Shown: positions 59,160-64,000 of the stretch, piece after piece
Layout: every line of letters begins with the position of its first letter
Numbering within the stretch: position 1 is the stretch's first letter
Notes under the pieces: generated by a model
The model's database searches: none
What the model was told of the DNA's origin: nothing
Seen by the model: only the letters and a program-made list of their open reading frames with translations
Program-made: the position numbers and the translations under genes
Assembly: GCA_027922465.2 (NCBI GenBank)
Contig: BQMF02000643.1
Span: forward strand, 120,106 to 184,105
DNA length: 64,000 bases
Origin: Turritopsis dohrnii
Lineage: Eukaryota > Cnidaria > Hydrozoa > Anthoathecata > Oceaniidae
Direction of reading: 5' to 3'

Positions 59160-60434
59160 ATGGCAGACATTGACATAGATCCTTTTGGAGAACATGGTAT
59201 GACGACAGATGAAACAACCGATGAGACGTTTCCTCTCATACCGACCGGTGACCGTACGGGTGCACAGATACATACATCAGGTGAACGAGAAACATCATTT
59301 GGAGGTCACAGTCTGAATACTAGAGTTTTGAAAGAACTAGTTGAAGGGCTGTATGAAAGATTATCCGAAAAATTCCAGCCAAAACCTGAGACGTTATATA
59401 CCGATCAGTTTGAAATTAGAGATGGTGAATTATACTACAAAGACAGTAGCAAACCATTGACAAACAATGGAAGACTAAGGGCTACCGGTGCTATAGCTGA
59501 CATATTGGGTAAGAACAGATTACGTAGTTTAGGGTATGATATACCTAAGAGCAAATTTTCAGCCAGACAGGCAGCTGTACTTAATAAAATAGCAGAAGAG
59601 CTTCCTTCGACATCTAAAATCACAACAGCAACCGATGTAGAGTTGGAAGATATGTCTGGTGATGTGGTGAACAGTACGGAAGATTTAATTTCAACGCTTA
59701 GACAACAATCGGTCGATCATGAAACAACTCAGACCGGTGATCTATTTGAATATCCTGTGCGTGAGCTGTTAGGATTGGATAAAGCGCTGAGAAACATACG
59801 AGGAGGTCTTCAGGAAGAGGCTGCAAAAAAGGTTCGAATAGAACAGCATATCGATAAGGAGAAAAACAAGTTGGAAGAAATGGAAAATGATGCGACATAC
59901 ACGGACGAACAACGAAAAGAGGTCGAAGATCGAATGGATGGATTACGTGAAGAGTTGAAAGCTAGGAAAGAGAACATTGATATTCTCAAAGGTAAATTAA
60001 ACAGTCAAGTTACGAGCATCAAAGAAACCATTGCTAAAGTCCTCGACAAAGATACCTCATTAGGTGAAAGGATACGAACACTATTCCGCGAACAAGGTAT
60101 AACAATCGTTAGCATTCTGACAGCGTTTGGTATGGCTATCGGTGTCCTTGTGGAGGCTTTGTTACCATCAGCAACTGGAAACTCTTCGCAAAATCCTGAC
60201 AAAGGTGGTGATAAAAAGGACGATGCAAAGGAATGGATAAAAAATAAACTAAAAGCGTTAGCATCACTTCTAGGTAGATTAGCATCTAAAGCGACAGAGG
60301 CTTTACCAGGAATAATTGGGTCTATCGTATCATGGATATTGAACAGAGCTAAGGAAGTTGTAGGTTGGTTAAGTCAAAATTTATGGGCTCTGATTGTAGG
60401 GTTGATCTATACATACCTTGTCACTAGACGATAA
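59160..60434 (+). CDS. Coiled-coil protein with C-terminal membrane segments
   Basis: A 424-residue protein. The first 45 residues are acidic and threonine-rich, residues about 50-150 form a globular part, and about 205-298 a strongly charged coiled coil. Then come a hydrophobic helix at 313-336 (ITIVSILTAFGMAIGVLVEA), a lysine-rich amphipathic stretch (355-398) and a final hydrophobic helix (402-421) ending in arginines. This family recurs in cnidarian Polintons without a known function; a minor capsid or membrane-penetration protein is plausible. It begins after a TCTAAA motif and ends at a hairpin shared with the opposing gene. Confidence 0.8.
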   Translation: MADIDIDPFGEHGMTTDETTDETFPLIPTGDRTGAQIHTSGERETSFGGHSLNTRVLKELVEGLYERLSEKFQPKPETLYTDQFEIRDGELYYKDSSKPLTNNGRLRATGAIADILGKNRLRSLGYDIPKSKFSARQAAVLNKIAEELPSTSKITTATDVELEDMSGDVVNSTEDLISTLRQQSVDHETTQTGDLFEYPVRELLGLDKALRNIRGGLQEEAAKKVRIEQHIDKEKNKLEEMENDATYTDEQRKEVEDRMDGLREELKARKENIDILKGKLNSQVTSIKETIAKVLDKDTSLGERIRTLFREQGITIVSILTAFGMAIGVLVEALLPSATGNSSQNPDKGGDKKDDAKEWIKNKLKALASLLGRLASKATEALPGIIGSIVSWILNRAKEVVGWLSQNLWALIVGLIYTYLVTRR

Positions 60435-60449
60435 CCATCTGAAAGTGTA

Positions 60450-60474
60450 TATGTTACATGTATCGTGTAACATA
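60450..60474. terminator. Hairpin between convergent genes (424- and 140-residue proteins)
   Basis: TATGTTACA and TGTAACATA form a perfect 9-bp stem with a 7-nt loop (60459-60465) between the stop codons at 60434 and 60492. Confidence 0.65.
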
Positions 60475-60491
60475 ATTTTTGTTGATGGTCT

Positions 60492-60914
60492 TCATCTTTC
60501 AAAATACCACACAATTCCACCAATACCGAGCATACTCAGAGCTATAAAAGCCAATTCTCTTTCATGTTGATCATGACTCGGTGTATAAAAGTCGCTCAAT
60601 ACAGGCTCTCGTGGTAGCGGTTCAAGATGATTACTAAATACACTATTGTACTCTCTCATTGCATCATTTAGTTCTACGAATTTTGAATCAGCCTTCTTTT
60701 CGAGCATGAGCTGCTTATTGATAAAATCGATCCTTTCCTGTCGTTTTTGCTGCCATTCAATCTGTGCTTTTTGTAATTTTTCTATGGCCAAATCATGACG
60801 TTTTCTTTCCTTATCGATTCTGTCTTTGGATAAACTTGAAAACAGATAGCTTGATCCTGTGAAAGCCAAAGCGTTAGCCAAAGCTCCACCCAACATCATT
60901 GCGATAGAAGCCAT
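60492..60914 (-). CDS. Small membrane-anchored coiled-coil protein
   Basis: A 140-residue protein with hydrophobic ends (ALANALAFTGSSYLF near 11-25; ELAFIALSMLGIGGIVWYF at the C terminus) around a charged helical middle (KRHDLAIEKLQKAQIEWQQK) and the conserved-looking PVLSDFYTPS. I know similar proteins from cnidarian Polintons; function unknown. The start at 60914 is directly preceded by TCTAAAT. It lies 2 bp after the stop of the next gene and is the last gene of a five-gene leftward run. Confidence 0.8.
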   Translation of the reverse strand: MASIAMMLGGALANALAFTGSSYLFSSLSKDRIDKERKRHDLAIEKLQKAQIEWQQKRQERIDFINKQLMLEKKADSKFVELNDAMREYNSVFSNHLEPLPREPVLSDFYTPSHDQHERELAFIALSMLGIGGIVWYFER

Positions 60915-60916
60915 AT

Positions 60917-61144
60917 TTAGATATTGATATTTTCAGGCAAAATCTTTTGTTTGATTAAGTAGTCCTTTGTCACTTCACTAGCGGCGATAATGGCAACTAG
61001 TTTTCCCGTATCTTCCAAGTCGAACTTTTGAATAGAGGGTGGTGTCATTTTTAACACCTTTTTTCCTAGCATAGAGTAGCCGATAGCGAAAACGCAGACG
61101 ACTGATGCATGATATAAATCGTTGATGATACTTTTCTTGTCCAT
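60917..61144 (-). CDS. Small membrane protein
   Basis: A 75-residue protein with one clear hydrophobic helix at about 13-26 (ASVVCVFAIGYSML) and a second weaker one (KLVAIIAASEVT), ending KDYLIKQKILPENINI. The start at 61144 is preceded by TATATATAACAAAC. Only 2 bp separate it from the 140-residue gene, so the two are probably on one transcript. Function unknown. Confidence 0.75.
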   Translation of the reverse strand: MDKKSIINDLYHASVVCVFAIGYSMLGKKVLKMTPPSIQKFDLEDTGKLVAIIAASEVTKDYLIKQKILPENINI

Positions 61145-61171
61145 GTTTGTTATATATACATTTTTTTCTTT

Positions 61172-61516
61172 TTAGTCCATTTCATGTTTATTGATTTTCA
61201 CTGGTATTTTAGATTTTTGTGGAAGGGGGGTGGATGGTGACCCACGGGGTAATATTTGCTCTTTCTTTTTATACACAAAATAAGATAATCCACCAACTAA
61301 ACCGAGAACTATTATTCCACCTACACCATAGGTGTAATTCATGGGTTGTTCATTTGGTTTGGTGAGAGAGTCATCGGGCTTCTTCACTTCTTTTTGAGGT
61401 GACACTTGTTTTAATTCTTCTCGTTTTTTACGGTTGTATTCCGCCAACTTCTTACCCGCTTCAACCTTTTTTGGATTCTTCGTTGTCACTTGAATGGGAG
61501 TCTGTTCTTCTGACAT
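61172..61516 (-). CDS. Basic single-pass membrane protein
   Basis: A 114-residue protein: a basic N-terminal half with KNPKKVEAGKKLAEYNRKKR, a glycine-rich membrane helix at about 64-82 (YGVGGIIVLGLVGGLSYFVY) and a basic, proline-rich tail. The KVxAGKxLAExN pattern recurs in small Polinton proteins. Strong positive charge would suit a DNA-condensing or DNA-membrane linking role, but that is inference. It overlaps the end of the 214-residue gene by 56 bp in another frame. Confidence 0.75.
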   Translation of the reverse strand: MSEEQTPIQVTTKNPKKVEAGKKLAEYNRKKREELKQVSPQKEVKKPDDSLTKPNEQPMNYTYGVGGIIVLGLVGGLSYFVYKKKEQILPRGSPSTPLPQKSKIPVKINKHEMD

Positions 61517-62105
61517 TTTTATTATCTGTTGTATTTATATTATCATCGGATTTATTTAAATTCCTTTCATTGATATAATGCCTCCCGGTAATAAGTCCAA
61601 CACTGAGTGGTGCTAATAATGAACCGAATTTATAATATAAGTCACATGTAAATCTTTGAAGGGCAGAGTTTAAGAAGGGGTCAGTTTCCAGGTCATTGCT
61701 CAGCGCATCTTGATTGTTTATTCCTAACGTTGCACAAGCTCCCATGGAATAAATACGTATGAGTGATTTCCCCAAGGATTTTACCATTTGACCTGATAGT
61801 TTAGCCTCATAGATACTAAAAAGTTTTTCTACCTCTTCATCTTTGAGTTTGTTAATCTGTTCTTCCATGTACATTTTCCCTAAGTATAGCTTGCTATTAC
61901 CGGTTAAGACACACTCGAGTAATTTTTGTCTTTTACCATCTGAAGGTGGAAATTCACCTGGAACATCATAACTCTGGTTGATTAAATTATCGATCGCTGT
62001 TTCCACCATTTTTATTAGAGAGAGGTATTTTTTTAACACAAAATAAAAGTAAAATAGCGAGATCAGCAGTATGCTTAATAATATAAAGTTGACATATTCT
62101 ATCAT
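61461..62105 (-). CDS. Uncharacterised Polinton protein, optional N-terminal anchor
   Basis: The full frame is 214 residues and begins with a hydrophobic helix (FILLSILLISLFYFYFVL). The second ATG (Met33, at 62009) is preceded by TCTCTCTAATAAAA, the motif seen before other genes here, and the protein from there (MVETAIDNLINQSYDVPGEF) starts like related Polinton proteins; I favour it. The conserved-looking core has LLECVLTGNSKLYLGKMY, EKLFSIYEAKL and LETDPFLNSALQR. Its end overlaps the next gene. Function unknown. Confidence 0.7.
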   Translation of the reverse strand: MIEYVNFILLSILLISLFYFYFVLKKYLSLIKMVETAIDNLINQSYDVPGEFPPSDGKRQKLLECVLTGNSKLYLGKMYMEEQINKLKDEEVEKLFSIYEAKLSGQMVKSLGKSLIRIYSMGACATLGINNQDALSNDLETDPFLNSALQRFTCDLYYKFGSLLAPLSVGLITGRHYINERNLNKSDDNINTTDNKNVRRTDSHSSDNEESKKG

Positions 62106-62137
62106 TTTGTTGTGTTTGTTATAATTTTCTTATACTC

Positions 62138-62327
62138 TCTTATAATTATGTTGAAATTTGTTGTATAAGAGTTTGCTGTCCTCTTATAATTTTGTTGAAA
62201 TTTGTTGTATAAGAGTTTGCTGTCCTCTTATAATTATGTTGAAATTTGTTGTATAAGAGTTTGCTGTCCTCTTATAATTTTGTTGAAATTTGTTGTATAA
62301 GAGTTTGCTGTCCTCTTATAATTATGT
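62138..62327. repeat. 44-bp tandem repeat with an 88-bp higher-order period
   Basis: Four full units start at 62138, 62182, 62226 and 62270, with a partial fifth at 62314. Units alternate at one base: TTATG in units 1, 3 and 5, TTTTG in units 2 and 4, so the array arose by duplicating an 88-bp dimer. Each unit contains TCTTATAATT and its near-inverse TATAAGA. The array fills the space between the divergent 214- and 82-residue genes. Confidence 0.92.
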
Positions 62328-62350
62328 AAGACAAAATAATTATAAGAGGA
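62311..62350. promoter_or_regulatory. 15-bp hairpin at the edge of the 44-bp array
   Basis: TCCTCTTATAATTAT (62311-62325) and ATAATTATAAGAGGA (62336-62350) pair perfectly around a 10-nt loop. The left arm is the start of the last repeat unit. Placed between divergent genes it could be a bidirectional control site or an origin; this is inferred from position. Confidence 0.6.
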
Positions 62351-62414
62351 TGATGATGTTTAATAATATATTCTAACATTGTTAAATAAATAAACATTGT
62401 TTACTTAAACAATT

Positions 62415-62663
62415 ATGTCTGATGATGAATCCTCAGATGATGATATTATATTTTCCCATCAAGATACAAAAAGGGTTACTTTTAATGATAAAGTAATGGT
62501 CCATTATATCTATGCTTGTGAATCTCGTAGAAGTAACTGGATAGAGGCTGCTGTTGACAGAGTACGCTTTGAATCGAGGATTAAACATATTGGTAAAATT
62601 CTAGAACCTGTATTGAGACGTAAATTAATCTCTTACAGTAGTCTTATAACAGTCTTACAGTAG
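62415..62663 (+). CDS. PPP1R15-like PP1-docking protein
   Basis: An 82-residue protein. After an acidic start it has KRVTF (19-23), an RVxF docking motif for protein phosphatase 1, then VMVHYI and, 18 residues on, WIEAAVDRVRFESRI (42-56). The same order and spacing define the core of PPP1R15-type (GADD34/CReP) subunits and of herpesviral and asfarviral proteins that recruit PP1 to dephosphorylate eIF2-alpha. I infer that the Polinton protein reverses host translational arrest by eIF2-alpha kinases. Codons are intact and the start at 62415 is the only ATG before the motif. It stands alone on the plus strand between the 44-bp array and a hairpin, opposite to the ATPase. Short length makes chance similarity the main alternative. 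Confidence 0.7.
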   Translation: MSDDESSDDDIIFSHQDTKRVTFNDKVMVHYIYACESRRSNWIEAAVDRVRFESRIKHIGKILEPVLRRKLISYSSLITVLQ

Positions 62664-62685
62664 TCTTATAGTAGTCTTATAGTTT
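62630..62685 (+). repeat. AGTCTTATAGT short repeats
   Basis: Five variants of AGTCTTA(T/C)A follow one another across the end of the 82-residue gene, just before the hairpin. Confidence 0.7.
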
Positions 62686-62710
62686 TTTGTTACAAGAGTC
62701 ATGTAACAAA
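62686..62710. terminator. Hairpin between convergent genes (82-residue protein / ATPase)
   Basis: TTTGTTACA and TGTAACAAA form a perfect 9-bp stem with a 7-nt loop (62695-62701) between the stop codons at 62663 and 62725. Confidence 0.65.
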
Positions 62711-62724
62711 TAACGTCAACCTGT

Positions 62725-63330
62725 TTAACAAATCGCATATGTTCTCGGATGTTCCATTCTCATGACTAGGCACGTGTGTTTCCCTCCTTTCAGTTTTTCC
62801 TTGACATCTTTCAATTCTTCTTGTGAATCAATCACATCATTCTCTTCATGAATAGTGGCTAGATCGTTTCTATCTTTTGGATACCACACATATAACATTT
62901 TAGCTTGCCGTCGTAAATCTTTAGGTATAGCTGTGTATGATTGTGTAAGTAACCATAGCGAATGATTTCGATGTCTACCGCTAATTGCCAACTCGAGCAA
63001 AGGCTGTCTCTTTTTGTCCAATTTTTCATCAGCGATTATATCATCAATCAGAAATAAGGTTTTGTATCCAGCACAGAAAAAGTCCATTTTCTTAATCCAT
63101 TCATACAAGCGACCTTGCGGTTCAATTAAAATCACATAGTTGTCAGTCCAAAACCACTTCCGATCTCTATATGTTTGATTCCACCTTAAGGTGGGACATA
63201 TAATCACGATGAAATCAAAGTGATTGAGATATTCATTTTCTAATAATTTTATGACACGATCCGTTTTGCCGCACGATGTTGGTCCGACGAATAATGCTGT
63301 GTGAGGTTCTTTCATGTAAAGTGTGTTCAT
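62725..63330 (-). CDS. Genome-packaging ATPase (FtsK/HerA, A32-like)
   Basis: A 201-residue ATPase that would pump DNA into the capsid. Walker A is GPTSCGKT (16-23), Walker B is LFLIDD (92-97), and SLWLLTQS (about 125-132) provides the polar sensor. The length is typical of Polinton packaging ATPases. The start at 63330 is preceded by ATTAGTAAA with GTCTACATT further up. It is 4 bp from the capsid gene, so the two are likely cotranscribed. Confidence 0.96.
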   Translation of the reverse strand: MNTLYMKEPHTALFVGPTSCGKTDRVIKLLENEYLNHFDFIVIICPTLRWNQTYRDRKWFWTDNYVILIEPQGRLYEWIKKMDFFCAGYKTLFLIDDIIADEKLDKKRQPLLELAISGRHRNHSLWLLTQSYTAIPKDLRRQAKMLYVWYPKDRNDLATIHEENDVIDSQEELKDVKEKLKGGKHTCLVMRMEHPRTYAIC

Positions 63331-63334
63331 TTTA

Positions 63335-64000
63335 CTAATATAATGTAGACATAAATTGACCGTTTTGTATGTTTAATTGAGCATCCATTATTAGATATAT
63401 ATATGCGTTTAAGTTTCCTGCAGTTTCAGCGGTCTTTTCAATCTGTAAAGTGATGCCTTCACTCGCATTTTCAATCCTTCGACCGGTCCCATGCAAGGCA
63501 TTCTCATCAATTGTTCTGAAATCTAACCATAGAGCATACTTGTTTGTCAAGTAATCAGAGACTTTTACATCATGTAATCCCAAGCGCTTTCGGTTTTCAC
63601 CGACGCTATTATCTTTTGGTTTTCCTTCAGCAAAATACTTGCAAATCTCATTGTATTGTTCAAACGGCTGCATCCCTTGAGCAAAAAGTTGATTAGGCTT
63701 ACCCTCGACGATGACAGATACCTTTTCGATCTTTGGATTATAGAATTTACAAGTTTCTCGTTTGTAGGATTTTTCTTCTTCAAATAGAACTAAAATACCC
63801 TTCAAAGATTTGGCAGGTGTGTTGAATGACCAATTCCATGTTGTGTCTGACTTGTTTACTCTAATTTGTCTGTGCCGCAAAACCCTATCATAGAGCAAAG
63901 CCATGTTTTGATATTCAGAAGCGATTTGTCTAGCCAACGTGGGTTGTGTCACAAGCTCATATTCAAGTGAGATGTTGGATATTTTGTATTTACCATCTGG
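63335..64000 (-). CDS. Major capsid protein (double jelly roll), C-terminal part
   Basis: The frame is open from the window edge to the stop at 63335, about 220 codons; the N-terminal part lies beyond 64000. Sequence such as LEYELVTQPTLARQIASEY, WNWSFNTPAKSLKGILVLF, PFEQYNEICKYF and the terminal TAETAGNLNAYIYLIMDAQL..NGQF fits Polinton major capsid proteins, which carry a vertical double jelly roll. The GTG at 63952 is internal, not a start, because coding sequence continues upstream. It sits directly before the ATPase gene, the usual morphogenesis pairing. Confidence 0.9.
   Translation of the reverse strand, partial: PDGKYKISNISLEYELVTQPTLARQIASEYQNMALLYDRVLRHRQIRVNKSDTTWNWSFNTPAKSLKGILVLFEEEKSYKRETCKFYNPKIEKVSVIVEGKPNQLFAQGMQPFEQYNEICKYFAEGKPKDNSVGENRKRLGLHDVKVSDYLTNKYALWLDFRTIDENALHGTGRRIENASEGITLQIEKTAETAGNLNAYIYLIMDAQLNIQNGQFMSTLY

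Larger units (their letters stand above)
52440..64000. mobile_element. Polinton/Maverick, left part, apparently intact
   Basis: Protein-primed polymerase B, DD35E integrase, packaging ATPase and double-jelly-roll major capsid protein occur together, the defining set of Polintons (endogenous adintovirus-like viruses). Every frame is uninterrupted. The expected capsid protease and penton protein are not in the window and are presumably to the right. The left boundary is approximate (see the junction entry) and the right end is outside. Genes alternate in convergent and divergent pairs with very short intergenic spaces. Confidence 0.95.

Noticed and set aside
62138..62327. CRISPR-like array in the Polinton
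   Set aside because: The 44-bp units are head-to-tail copies that differ at one base; there are no spacers and no Cas genes.
52440..64000. Bacterial or phage origin for the right-hand genes
   Set aside because: Protein-primed polymerase, DD35E integrase, A32-like ATPase and capsid protein together define a eukaryotic Polinton, and the flanks are spliced metazoan DNA.

Overview
The window is AT-rich metazoan nuclear DNA, most likely cnidarian. The evidence is split genes with GT..AG introns, dense families of small palindromic elements of a kind I associate with anthozoan genomes, and a Polinton whose small accessory proteins look like those of cnidarian Polintons. The species cannot be fixed from sequence alone.

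Layout. Bases 1-18,900 hold almost no host coding sequence. They carry a 2.2-kb terminal-inverted-repeat (TIR) element with decayed THAP and SWIM genes (1534-3718, inserted in an older repeat whose empty counterpart sits at 8131-8512), two copies of a roughly 620-bp repeat, a tRNA-derived SINE, minisatellites and many hairpin MITEs. A single-exon PH-domain protein gene lies at 20727-21389. A 6-bp-duplicating TIR element is at 22697-23580. From 27264 to 37400 on the minus strand are fifteen exons of a heparan-alpha-glucosaminide N-acetyltransferase (HGSNAT) gene; its introns hold a Harbinger-type MITE, a mariner-like TIR element, a tRNA-containing palindromic element and other repeats. Bases 37,400-46,980 are transposon remnants. 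An uncharacterised small gene (46981-48601) and a decaying SWIM zinc-finger gene resembling KDZ-type transposases (49458-52160) follow.

The last 11.5 kb are the left part of an apparently intact Polinton/Maverick, cut by the window edge inside the major capsid gene. In map order it carries protein-primed DNA polymerase B, a small SAP protein, a DD35E integrase, a putative OB-fold protein, a glycine-rich membrane-active candidate, a coiled-coil membrane protein, four small membrane-associated proteins, a short acidic protein, the packaging ATPase and the major capsid protein. No frameshift or stop interrupts any of them.

The most notable points are in the Polinton. (1) The 82-residue protein at 62415-62663 carries a PP1-docking RVTF motif followed at the expected distance by a W-x-E-x-A-x-x-D-R-x-R-F block, the layout of PPP1R15-type eIF2-alpha phosphatase targeting subunits; this suggests the element counters host translational shut-off. 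(2) Every convergent gene pair is separated by a hairpin of exactly 9-bp stem and 7-nt loop, and a near-identical one follows the SAP gene, recalling the hairpin rule of mRNA 3' ends in giant viruses and virophages. (3) Starts of replication genes carry a TATA-like box and several putative virion genes carry TCTAA(A), a possible early/late split. (4) A 44-bp repeat in an alternating (88-bp) array plus a 15-bp hairpin fills the divergent promoter of the PP1-docking gene.
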